Assembly (NCBI GenBank): GCA_947179155.2
Contig: OX359282.1
Location: forward strand, 30,388,221-30,452,220
Direction: 5' to 3'
Length of the DNA stretch: 64,000 nucleotides
DNA from: Hedera helix
Taxonomy: Eukaryota > Streptophyta > Magnoliopsida > Apiales > Araliaceae
Below the pieces are notes generated by a model that saw only the letters and a list, made by a program, of their open reading frames with translations, did not search any database and was not told the origin of the DNA. Below are positions 24,233-34,707 of this stretch, piece by piece; the stretch's first letter is position 1; each line of letters starts with the position of its first letter. The position numbers and the translations under genes were made by a program.

Positions 24233-25835
24233 GACTAATTTACAATTTGCATCCTAAATATTTTTTTGAAAATCGATATGCAGCCTTTTATCTATTTTTG
24301 ATTAAAATCACCTTAAAGTTAATCTCAGAATATTATTTGCACACTCCGGTCATTTTTTCAGCCAAATCTTCACTAGATTTTTTATGACATCATAAAGACA
24401 GGGGTAAAAGAGTAATTTCACCTCAAATATTTATTTCTTCATATTTTTTATTTCTTTTTCTTCTCTCCTTACCCTTCTTTACCTTTCAGTAGTTATACAT
24501 TCATTGAGAGTTGCCAAACATCAGTTGCAATTCTCAGCTTCGAAATCATCGAACACAGGAGCTCACAATTCTCCATATTCACACTCTTTGCATTATCAGT
24601 CATGTTCTCTCTATATATAAGAGAAAAATGTCGGAATGTCCTCCCCAAGAGGTGGTGGTACAAATCCTCTCATGGCTACCCCCAAAATCTCTGTTTCAAT
24701 TCAGGTGCGTATCTAAATTATAGTGCTCGCTAATTACATACCCCAATTTCATCACAATGCACACTCTCAACACCACTTCACCCTTTCCAATCACAACAAC
24801 AAACCTCGCAGATTCATTAGAACCTACTCCCCAATTCAAAATAAAGAATTTTATTCGGTATATTTCAATACTGACTCGTTTGATCTTGATTCTAATTTTA
24901 AAATCAAATTTCCATTTGGGGGGTATGCCAAGATTTTACTTCAGAATTGTGTGTTCTTGCAATGGCTTGCTTTTTTGTCTGATGATTTATTTGGGTACAC
25001 AAATACTATAATTTTATGGAACCCTGCAATTAAACTAAAACTGCCTCTTCCAATTCCCAATTTTATGTTAGGGCAAGTGTCAATGAATATGGTTGTTCTT
25101 GGTTTTGGGTTTGATTGTAAGAATAATGATCATAAGGTTGTCAGAATTGGGTATTTTTAAGGGGATAATATGGCTTATAAAGTTGAGGTTTATCTGATTA
25201 AGGGTAGGGCGTGGAGAGGCATTAGTGATCATCTTCCTAGGTATCGTGTTGTGGAGTACTATTGGTCTCAGGCTTTTATCAAACTGGCTATGCATTGGGT
25301 TGCATATCATCGGAGTAAAGGGCTTGGTAGCAAGTTGAACTGTTTAATTAGGTCGTTTGATGTGTGTGATGAGGTGTTTAATGAGATGTTGTTATCTAGA
25401 GGTGCATTGGGTTGTTAATGAGATATTTTTAATGAGGTGTCGGTATCGGATGCGCCTAGTCTTCGAATCGCAACTTTAATACCCTGTTGAGAATTAGTGG
25501 TGGTGGTGGGATTGACATCATCTGTGTGGATGTAGGTGTGGAGGCCATAAAGGAAGAAAGATGGGATGTTAAGGAGGGGGAGGATTACAGTGAGGGGAAG
25601 AGAAAATCGTGGAGTATGAGATTGCTGGAGAAGAAATGAAAGAAGAAGAAGAAGGGTGGTATTTTACCTAAATACCCTTGTTTGTTACTTTTAGGTGGAG
25701 ATTTGGCTGGAAAATGAGTTTAGGGTGCAAATAATTTATTAACATTAAGTTTTGGGTGATTTTAATCAAAAATAGGTAAAAAGGTGCAAATCGATTTTCG
25801 AAAAAAATGTTTAAGGTGCAATATGTAAATTAGTC
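24233..25835. mobile_element. Pack-MULE carrying an F-box gene
   Basis: A 1603-bp element with inverted ends of about 140 bp (GACTAATTTACA... at the left; the complement of the right end begins the same way). An exact 10-bp direct repeat TAATGTTATT flanks it (24223-24232 and 25836-25845). It has no transposase and contains most of an F-box gene, which makes it a Pack-MULE. Its TIRs belong to the same general family as the autonomous-type MULE that ends 143 bp upstream, a possible source of transposase in the past. A related end occurs at 44991. Confidence 0.88.
24628..25418 (+). pseudogene. F-box protein gene (F-box plus F-box-associated domain), broken
   Basis: ATG at 24628 follows a TATATATAAG box (about 24611-24620). 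The first 30 residues form an F-box (VVVQILSWLPPKSLFQFRCVSK), the SKP1-binding part of an SCF ubiquitin ligase. An in-frame TAG at 24721 falls where the family has a Trp codon. A frameshift near 24765 follows, then the F-box-associated domain: LWNPAIKLKLPLP, GFGFDCKNNDHKVVRIGY, an in-frame TAA at 25158, KVEVYLI...RAWRGI, MHWVAY and IRSFDVCDEVFNEML. The length and plan match the large plant FBA family, whose members pick out diverse substrates. With two stops and a shift it cannot make a full protein. It sits inside the Pack-MULE and was probably captured by it. Confidence 0.85.
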
Positions 25836-25845
25836 TAATGTTATT

Positions 25846-26768
25846 CTATGAAACAATCGAAAGTATGTTATTCTGTGAAGCAACTGTGTGTTTTTTAGTG
25901 ATAAATTTTGATCAAATTTATGAAATTACTATTGACACAAGTAAAAATGTTAGTTCTAGAAAATCTTCCTTCGCATAAGAGTAAACTTAATTTATTATCC
26001 ATGTGAGAAAAAATAAAGAACTCATAATTTTAGTCTGTAAAAATATCAATTCTCTAATTTATTACCTCATATTTCATAAGTGAAGGAGCTCTAATTTTCA
26101 CTAGGAAAGGCACTCAACTGGCTCCCGTGTATCACCAAAATATATATGAAAGTTTAGTACTCATTTATGCCCCAAACTTGTTTGTGTTTTTTGTGGCCTT
26201 AGCCCAATCCACTACTGTTTTGCCTTGAGAATTGTTTTGTTCTCATTGTTGAAGATTTGGATAAGTGGGCCAGTGTAGCCCACGACCACATATTGTTTGT
26301 CGGTCTCTGGTGGTGACGTGGGTTTGAAATAGTACCACCATGCCAGAGCTGTTTTGGCATCTAAACAAAGAGTAGTGACTGGAGCGAGATGTCTGAGTTG
26401 TTTCACTTGGTTTGATTATAAAGAAAAGAGTCTCCTGAAGGTGGTAATGAATTAATGATGATCAAATTGATGAAACTTTCTTTATACTGCAATAATTCCC
26501 GCTTAATTTTGTCAATGAAATAAAAAGAAATGAAATGGATGGAGTAAAAAATACGACCTTTTTCATCTACCTTTTCATCACAAGGTCGTTAGCTGCATCT
26601 TTTGCTTACAATCACTATCTCCATCGATTTCATTTCATCTTCAAAGGCCATGATCACCTCCCTTTAACCCATCCTAGGATCTTAGATGCCGATCTACTCT
26701 AATCTCACTCTCTCTCCTCATATCCTATCTCTCATGGATCCTGCTGCCTCTCGCCCCACTATCATTAT
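25846..26768. other. Intergenic sequence
   Basis: No gene supported. The end (26620-26765) is pyrimidine-rich with CTCTCTC runs and a short open stretch (ATGGATCCTGCTGCC at about 26734) that could be the 5' part of a gene cut by the copia insertion; this is only a suggestion. Confidence 0.35.
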
Positions 26769-27280
26769 TGTAGGATAAAATAACATGTATGCTATTAATC
26801 TGTTTACACAGAAGGAGAACTAAAGGCATGCCTCTTGAAGTATGTTAAACTTATGGTGCAAAAAAACTCGTACCGTCAAAGCCAAAGCCAAAGCCAAACC
26901 CAAACCCAAACCCAAACAGCGTCTCTGAACTACAATCGTTGTAGGATGAGAACAGAGAACTAAACCACAATTCGTAATAATTAGAAATTCAGTTGTTATG
27001 TTAGGAGCTCACTGTTATTGGCTTAACCCCTATATAAGAGCACTGATGATAATCACTCTATAAGAATAAGTATTACTGATAATCACATAACCTCAGAGGC
27101 ATGGCCCTATTATGGACAAAGTTGTTTAACCCATTTCCTGATTATTCTCCAACAGCTAGTCACGTTAACGTTTATAAAAATAAAACGATAACTGACTTAG
27201 TCTTGATGGGTTATGAGGCCATCAACCCAAATGGGTCGTACCCTCTATCAACTCCCTATCTCGATACCCAAAATCCAACA
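26769..27280 (-). repeat. 3' LTR of the copia element
   Basis: 512 bp, minus-strand ends TGTTGGATTTTGGG and TTTTATCCTACA. The adjoining interior reads AAGTGGGAAA on the minus strand, a polypurine tract (27281-27290). Contains a GGGTTT/GGCTTT tandem stretch (26878-26918). The same LTR family, shortened, is at 6483-6757. Confidence 0.82.
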
Positions 27281-28689
27281 TTTCCCACTTGTCCATGGCA
27301 GGGATGACGTAATCATCACATCTGTTAAAAACATCTTAAACCAAAATATCGTAAATCCTTAGTTGTCAGATCGTGCGACAGTTACGTGAACCTACAATGC
27401 GGGAGCTCTATATCAAACATGTTAGGGCCAACATAGAGACATCAACCCTTTTAAAGAAAACAGTGTGGGAGCTCTCATGCCAAACTCAATTAGTTCACAT
27501 AGAGACTATAACCTATAAACTCATAGTACCCTAGACACATTTGAATTTTACTAGGTTAAGTATATCTAATCCATTAGAGAGCCATACTTAAACACCTTTG
27601 GGCCCAAGTCCATTTTGTATCTCACTTATTACTATATCGCTATCAAAGTGTTATAGTTGTCGACAATAAATGTAGAATGAGGTAAAATCAAATTGTCTTC
27701 CCTTTACTCTCATACTACTTATATATGAATCGACTGGTTTTCCAGAATTGGTCCTTATAGTCTCATCAATCCTAACCTTAGGAATCGAAATTAAAGTAGC
27801 AACATTAATCTATGTCTTTGCAGTACAGTCAAAGATCACAAAGAACACTTAATGTAGGAATAAGAATTTTGTCCTGCAGGACTCACATGGTGGGAAAACA
27901 GGGATTCATTCTCTCACCTCCTTTACATGGTCGCTAAGCACATGTAACATTCTCACAACATATTATTCTATAATCTTGTTGTGCGGACCTTAGTCTAGTC
28001 ACTCCCAGAGTATCTAACTCGAATATTTCAAACTGCTCGCTTATCAAAGCGTCACATTTGAAATTTTGCGTTCGGTTATCATGTCAAGGCAGACAATCTC
28101 ATTTATATGAGCATATGTCATATGGTCATGTCATACGGATCTTATTTTAGTCGCTCCACAAGCGCCTAACTCGAATTTTCAGATTCCTCACTTTCCCAAG
28201 TGTAATTCTGAACTTCGCATCCGGCTATCAGTACAGGTGGTGGGTCATACTATATTCAGTTAATCCAAATTAACCTCATCTTGGCCTATGCCAAGGCAAC
28301 ATAATATTTCATGTTGCTCTCTACTAAACACCAATTAATTGTTATCTAAAGCATCAATAGCTTGCTACTCAAAGCGCCAATAAATGAACTTTCTCAACCT
28401 CGTTTGCTTTTTAAAGAACCAAGGGTGAATACTCGTGTGAGTGAGTCAATCAACCCATTGACATATATTCAGTGTGTGCATATCAAATATGCAAAATAAC
28501 TGTGTGAACTATTATTATTTATCATATGTGCTAAAATAACACAATCATAAGTAGGAACAAATAAATCTAGGATAAATGATAAATATCTCAAAATAATAAC
28601 GAATATCTCTAATACAAGCCAAATAATGAGTGATCAACTAGAAATAAAAGGTACATCAAACTCTATGAAGCCCTAACAAATTAATATGC
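27281..28689 (-). other. Long 3' untranslated region of the copia element with internal repeats
   Basis: Lies between the end of pol and the 3' LTR. Contains two diverged direct copies of a roughly 110-bp unit (about 27983-28095 and 28136-28245; shared CGGA.CTTA.T.TAGTC.CTC and TAACTCGAAT phrases) and a shorter GTGGGAGCTCT.AT.CCAAAC pair near 27400-27490. No ORF of interest. Confidence 0.55.
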
Positions 28690-30180
28690 CTACAAAAAAG
28701 CATCTCTGGGTATCGGCTTCATTAAGCGATCTGCTACCATAAGGTCAGTGGTACTTACTCCAATATCACCTCATTATTTGCTATATTATCTCTAATGAAG
28801 TTCATGCTTAAGTTAATGTGCTTCGTCATGCCGTGATACTTAGGGTCCTTAGTGTAATCTAGGGCCGTTATACTATCATAGTAAACAGTCACAGGATCCG
28901 AAGCATGAGGAACGACTTCAAGATCCTCGAAGAATCTCCTCAACCACATGGCTTCCTAAATTGTTGTCGTAAATGTTACAAACTCTAACTCCATCGTCAA
29001 AAGAGCAATGCAAGTCTGTTTCTTGCTACACTAAGTGATGGCACCACCATGTAGCAAAAATGCATATCTTGATATCGACTTGTGCATCCCATGGTTACCT
29101 CTCCAACTAGCATCGGAGTAACTAATCAATCGCAGGTTCGGTCCTCTATAGCACAACATGTAGTTTAAAGTACCTTAAAAATATCGTAAGATCCTTTTAA
29201 TTGTCCTCCAATGAGCAATTTCAGGGTTTGACTGATAACGACCGAGATAATCAACTGCATATGCTATATCAGGCCGAGTACACACAACTGTATACATTAG
29301 ATTTTCTATAGCACTGACATACGGATAATGGGTCATTTTTTCAATTTCTTCGGGAGAACTAAAGTATTTCTCGGGTTTAATGGCATCGCTATTAATGATA
29401 GGAGTGTTTATGGGTTTGTAGTTGTTCATTTGGAATTGCTCCAGAACCTTCTTAAGGTAAGTCTCTTGAGAAAAACCAAGAAAATTTCTTGAACGATCTA
29501 TATAGATGTTAACTCTAAGAACATAAGTTGCTTCTCCCATATCCTTCATCTCAAAGTTAGAGGACAACCACCCTTTGGTGGTGACAATCATTTTCTTATC
29601 ATTCCCAGCTAATAGAATGTCGCCGACATACATCGATAGGCTAAGAAATTTATCTTTGGACCATTTGATATACATATAATGGTCTTCCTCAATCATCGTA
29701 AACCCATCACTAATGACAACTCAATGGAATATTAGGTATCATTACCTGGATGCCAGTTTTAACTCATAGATAGAACATTTGAGCTTGCATACTTTGCGCT
29801 CTTATCCTTCTACGATAAAATCCTTTAGCTGATCCATATATCTTTCCTCAGCTAAATCTCCATTGAGAAAAATTGTCTTAACGTCCATTTGATATAACTT
29901 CAGATCCAACTGCGCGATAATCGCTAGGATGAGGCGAATTGAGGCAAACCTCATAACTGGTGAGTATATTTTCTCGTAATCAATTCCCTCTTGCTGGGTG
30001 TAGCCCTTGACTACTAGACGAGTTTTGTACTGATCAATGGAACCATCCATCTTGCGTTTGACTTTAAGAACCCACTTGTTCCCAATAGCCTTTCGCTCTG
30101 GTGGAAGGTCAACCAAGTCCCAGACTTGATGGACTCCATCTCTTCTTTCATTGTAGTTATCCACTTATCAATTTCAGTTG
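28690..30180 (-). pseudogene. Copia reverse transcriptase and RNase H
   Basis: RT N-terminal part at 29802-30164 (AIGNKWVLKVKRK.DGSI..YK.RLVVKGYTQ..GIDY and DVKTIFLNGDL). The RT core at 29175-29696 has the active-site line reading MYVGDILLAGN; the family has two Asp there, and here the first is Gly (codon at 29622-29624, minus strand). RNase H at 28755-28949 (YYDS.TALDYTKDPKYHGMTKHI) and the pol C-terminus to a TAG at 28690-28692. Stops separate the pieces. Copying RNA to DNA would have been its role; it is inactive now. Confidence 0.88.
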
Positions 30181-31760
30181 ATGATAGAGCATCTCGATAA
30201 GATTGAGATTCCTCATCATCCCGCGTATTGGCTAAAAAGGCATTCCCCTCAATCTCAAAGAGACGATGTGGAGTGTTACCCTTTCACTTTTACGTATCTG
30301 AGGAACAAGAGACTCTTCATTCGATGGAAGAGAACTGCTCGAAGGCATGTCACTACCACTATCTACAAGAGCCTAAGAAATAATCTCATCGGACTCTACT
30401 GTACGAGCTGGGACTCCCAAATCTTCCTCAATCTCATAAAGGTTCATCTCTTGAAACAATCTCATCGGACTCTACTGTACGAGCTGGGGCTCTCAAATCT
30501 TCCTCAATCTCATAAAGGTTCATCTCTTTGCTCACATCACCTCTGTTAAGAAAATCCATCTCAAGTAAATTCGCATCTTGTGACTCTATCTTGGATATAG
30601 TCTCATCAGTTTGCTTTTCAACGAACACATAACCTTTGGAGTGTTCATAATATTTTACAAAGATACACTTCTTACCCCTTGGGGCTCAACTTCCCATGTT
30701 CATGAAAAGTGTTATGCATATAAGCTGTTGATCCCCAAGGTCGCATATTGCCCAATTCGGGCTTTATGTCGGTCCACATTTCATATGGGGTGGACTAAAC
30801 TGATTTTCAAGGTACATGAATATATATGTTGCAGTCAACAATGCATCACCCCAATAGGAGATCGGTAAATTGGCATGCGCTATCATAGACCTAACCATGT
30901 CTAATAATGTCCTATTCATTCTCTCCGCCACATTATTTTGTTGCGGAGTTCTAGGGATTATCAGTTGCCTAATTATCCCATTTTTCTCACACAGTTTCTT
31001 AAACTGATCGGATAAATACTTGCGGCCTCGGCCAGGTCAAAGTGCCTTGACACTTTTATCCAACTGTTTCTCGATCTCAATCAAATAACGTCTAAAGTAT
31101 TCTAATGCCTCAGACTTATGAGAGATTAAGAAAGTGTACCTGAAGCGCGTATAGTCATCTATCATTGTGAGAAAGTGGGAATGCTCATGCCTTTTTTTCA
31201 CATTTATAGGGCCATAGATGTCTGAGTTACAAAGGTGTTCCACCTTAGTGGCTTTACCAAATGGTTTTTTGGTTGATTTTTCTACTAAACAATGTTCATA
31301 AGTAGGTAGATTGACCTTAACGAGTGGGCCTAAAAGACGTGCTTGAGCCAACCTGGTCATTTTATCATGTTCAATATGGCCTAATCTAGCATGTCGTTGA
31401 ATTGAACCATCATTGTCATTCTCAACAAGCAAGGAATAAAAATCATTACTATTAATACTATAATCAACAGTATCCAAAACCATAAAACCATATCCAAAAA
31501 TATTTGTCTCATGCGAAATTATTACAGCACTGTTCTCAAAACTATCAGAGTATCCTAAATGAAGTAAAATAGAAAATAAATTATGCCGGACATCTGGTGC
31601 ATAAAGTACATCATATAGGGTCAATGTAGAGTCTCATAGTATTTTCAGTTTATAAGTGTCAATGCCTAGTACGTCCACACTGGAATCATTTCCCATTAAT
31701 ACTCTTTTGTCAGCCGAAATGTGACGGCATTCCACGAATCCACTTCAATCTCTAGCTATG
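30181..31760 (-). pseudogene. Copia protease/integrase region, decayed
   Basis: 31037-31624 encodes VLYAPDVRHNLFSI (protease-integrase junction), the zinc-binding part (RHARLGHIEHDKM... with altered residues around the usual H-H-C-C) and SDIYGPINV...HFLTMIDDYTRF with the first catalytic Asp. 30840-30960 gives NNVAERMNRTLLDMVRSM, containing the integrase Glu. 30430-30630 is an acidic linker. A roughly 80-bp direct duplication occurs there (30372-30452 and 30454-30530, ATCTCATCGGACTCTACTG...). Multiple stops; non-functional. Confidence 0.82.
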
Positions 31761-31786
31761 TGGTTCGTTGCTCTTGAATTTGCAAT

Positions 31787-33315
31787 CTACATATGGAGAG
31801 AATGAGAAACCAAAACAGTACTTAATAATAAGCACATAGATACATTAGGACTAGAAATTACCTTATTCGGCTCAGTGCATTTACGAGCGAAGTGTCTCGC
31901 CTTACCACAATTATAGCATGCCATCTTAGCCTTGTCCTTTTTATCAGAACCTTGCTTGCCCCTCTTTCGCTTGTCAACACCACTACTCGCAGCCCCCTTA
32001 GGCGCATTATGATTAGCAAACATCTTGCCCTTCTTGGGCTTAGGCCCTCTATGAGAGCTCGATTCAACTACATATGCCCTGAAAAACTTGGCAACGTCAA
32101 GACACTTAACCTCAAGCTCCAGGCGACGAAGAATATCATCAAAATTTTTGATATTCTCGTTATAGGTCATGTTGACTCGCATATGTTCCCAACTGTCGAG
32201 AAGAGAGCAAACTACCGCTGAAATCTGTTGTTTGTCTGACAACTGAGTCCCACCGAATTTTAATTCCCTAATCATGTTAGTCATGATTCGAAGGTGTTGT
32301 TTCATTGTGTGATTAACATGTTTTCTTTATTTATTTATAACCATCGAATCTTATGGCTAATTCTCTTAGTCTTGTCAATGAGGTGCCGTCAAACTTCATT
32401 TTGAGAGCTTCCCACATCTCATGTGATGTTGAGTATTGCTCGTACTCAAACGGAAAGTCATTGTTCATGCAGCTCAGCAAACGAGCGATGCGATCCTTTT
32501 TGCGCCAACTTTTGTAGGCTGCAACCTTGATCGGATCCTTTGCATTTTTACCATCTGGTTTTGTCATCTTGGATATCCGGGTTTCTTTAACCTTTTGCCC
32601 CTCCAAGACCATTGTAACGACCCGGGTCAAATCCCGAGTCCGAATCAAATCACAGCAGAATAAGGCCCAATGAGCTGTCTCAATAATATCTTCTTGGGTC
32701 ATCTTAGCCCACCACAGGCTCACCCAAAAGGTCATGACTGAAGGTATTAATGATAGCAACTTGGGTCCTTATAAACACATCTAAATATCCCACATTAACT
32801 GATGTGGGACTGGGGTGTTACAAACTCCCACACTTAAATACCTGACGTCCCCGTCAGGCCGAACACATAGTTACACAAAGCCCAGAAACTTTGCCTCTCT
32901 AGCCATTGTGGGATAATACCAGCGGCCTACTAGGCCCGCCTTCGTGTCCTCACCTCCGGCAACCCGATCGGATGACCCGACCCGAGCTTTCGAGAGTCGG
33001 CTGTGATACCATATGTAACGACCCTGGTCAAATCCCGAGTCCGAATCAAATCACAGCAGAATAAGGCCCAATGAGCTGTTTCAATAATATCTTTTTGGGT
33101 CATCTTAGGCCACCACAGGCTCACCCAAAAGGTCATGACTGAAGGTATTAATGATAGCAACTTGGGTCCTTATAAACACATCCAAATATCCCACATTAAC
33201 TGATGTGGGACTGGGGTGTTACAACCATCCTGACTTTCAGGTGCCACATGTCATAGTTATCTCTATCTAATTTATTTCCCTAGTTAATATCTGCGATAAT
33301 GTGTTTCGAAGCCAT
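31787..33315 (-). pseudogene. Copia gag, split by a TRIM insertion
   Basis: Minus strand, ATG at 33315-33313. The N-terminal segment (33229-33315) includes DRDNYDMWHLKVRM, with an in-frame TAG before it. Reading then resumes past the TRIM at 32607 with VLEGQKVKETR and continues KSWRKKDRIARLL...MWEALKMKFDG (to 32331). The nucleocapsid part at 31787-32305 ends in a CCHC zinc knuckle, CYNCGKARHFARKC, where the usual Gly before His is Arg. Gag would package the element RNA. The long open stretch over 32331-32759 mixes gag with TRIM LTR and is not a real protein. Confidence 0.85.
32613..33223 (-). mobile_element. TRIM (miniature LTR retrotransposon), 611 bp
   Basis: Two 210-bp LTRs (32613-32822 and 33014-33223) are nearly identical. 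On the minus strand each starts TGTAACACCCC and ends GGTCGTTACA. Just inside the 5' LTR is TGGTATCACAGCC, a Met-tRNA-type primer site. Just before the 3' LTR is AAGTGTGGGAGTT, a polypurine tract. The 191-bp interior has no coding potential. An exact 5-bp target duplication ACCAT lies at 32608-32612 and 33224-33228. It inserted into the copia gag, so it is younger than the copia element. It must rely on another element's proteins. Confidence 0.93.
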
Positions 33316-34419
33316 TTCTGTTTTAAAGATATTCATAGTTCACCACAGTATAATAATATCTTAGCCACACAAATCAAATTAACATAAAAATAATTAGGAC
33401 ATAAATACAAAAGGGAGACTTCGCAAGGCTTTTGAATCACAATCCGCATAAATGTCCAATTATTTAAATTTAATTTTTCGGCGCATAAGACGTGTAATTT
33501 AGGGAATAATTTTAATTGAATTACTATTACCTAAATTACTCCCACTAGGAACAAGTGTAAATGTATAATTATAGCATGTTAATTTAATTTCAAGTTTCAA
33601 CAATTAATATTTCAAAAATATTAACAAATGAATTAAATGTTGGGCAATATTACTCAATTAATATACAAATTATGCTATAAACACATTAAAAACACATCCC
33701 AAAAATTTATAACAGTAGCTTAACATGAAAATAAGTTATTATAATTTCCTGGAATTTTTCTGATAATTATTCTAATTATCACAATTAATTAATCATTGTA
33801 TAATTAAATTGGTAATTAACTAAAATTATCCAAATATATTAATTTTCCAAAATTTCAGTGGAAACATTAATCTTATGTCAATACTTATTTTCTATAAATT
33901 TTCCAATATTTAATAATCACAATAATTATTTATTAAATAATTTTCATGCATAAAATAATTAATAAATCAATTTCTGGAAATTAAAAAATCTCTCAAATAA
34001 GGCCAGCTCACGGGTCAAAAATCAGGTTAGAGGGTCGGATCTGGGTGAGTGGGTCGGGGGTAAACGGTCAGGCACATGCAACACATGCGCGAGCTACAGA
34101 AAGACAGCCGCACATGGCGCGGGCGTGTGGGCAGCTGTGGCACGCATACATGATACGCGTCGCCTTCCCTGATTCCGTTTTCGACACGTATTGAACGGCT
34201 CTCATCGACTCAATTTTCTGGTTTTTATGGTATGCTCAACCACCATGAAGGAGGTGTATTGCATGTAGTAAGTCTGTCCGAGAGTGAGACTTGCAGTTCA
34301 CCTTCAACCTCCAGCAACAAAATTTTCAAAAAACCAAGTTCGCGACCCAAACTTCGATAAGCCATATATCACTTAATTTTTATCCGAATCATGCATATAA
34401 TATATCGTTGGAAAGCACG
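33316..34419 (-). other. Untranslated leader of the copia element
   Basis: AT-rich near gag; 34040-34200 has GC-rich, GGCGCGGGCGTG-like text and 34200-34419 carries CTTCAACC...GTCTCACTCTCGGAC motifs. Both parts match 6870-7260 in inverted orientation. The sequence ends at 34419 within ...ATATATCGTTGGAAAG and continues as ARP3. Confidence 0.65.
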
Positions 34420-34707
34420 GTCAGGTTGAAAATTGGGATGCAATGGAAAGGTTTTGGCAGCAGTGTATATTTAATTACTTGCAATGTGATCCCGAGGATC
34501 ATTATTTTCTGTTGACTGAGAGTCCACCTACTGCCCGGGAGAATCATGAGTACACTGGAGAAATTACGTTTGAGATGTTCAAAGTTCCGGGTCTTTATAT
34601 TGCAGTTCAGCCAGTGCTTGCTCTGGCAGCAGGATATACTACATCTAAGGTTGGTATTCTGTAGAGTTATAGTTGATCCTACCCTCTAATATAAACCTAT
34701 ACTCCTT
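34420..34707 (+). pseudogene. ARP3 exon fragment (plus-strand copy)
   Basis: 34434-34650 reads on the plus strand as a continuous ARP3 exon: WDAMERFWQQCIFNYL, CDPEDHYFLLTESP, GEITFEMFKVPGLYIAVQP, LALAAGYTTSK. It ends at a GT donor followed by the same intron text as the minus-strand copies at 2.1 and 5.6 kb, cut off near 34707. It is the best preserved of the four ARP3 copies, with no internal stop in this exon, but it has no other exons. The left edge joins a copia leader; the right edge joins SDA1 exon 1 inside the ARP3 intron. Confidence 0.8.

Larger units (their letters stand above)
26769..34419 (-). mobile_element. Ty1/copia retrotransposon, decayed, 5' LTR missing
   Basis: Minus strand. 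The order gag (33315 downwards), integrase, reverse transcriptase, RNase H, then a long 3' region, a polypurine tract and a 3' LTR is the copia order. The leader extends to 34419, where it meets an ARP3 exon; the 5' LTR and the first part of the leader are lost. A TRIM (32613-33223) is nested in gag. Every coding domain has stops or shifts, so the element is dead. Confidence 0.88.

Noticed and set aside
30178..30549. 123-codon plus-strand ORF
   Set aside because: Antisense to the copia integrase-RT linker and built on a local duplication; no domain.
32331..32759. 142-codon minus-strand ORF
   Set aside because: Chimera of TRIM LTR and copia gag created by the TRIM insertion; the part before 32613 is real gag, the rest is not. 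The similar 32930-33160 frame is TRIM only.
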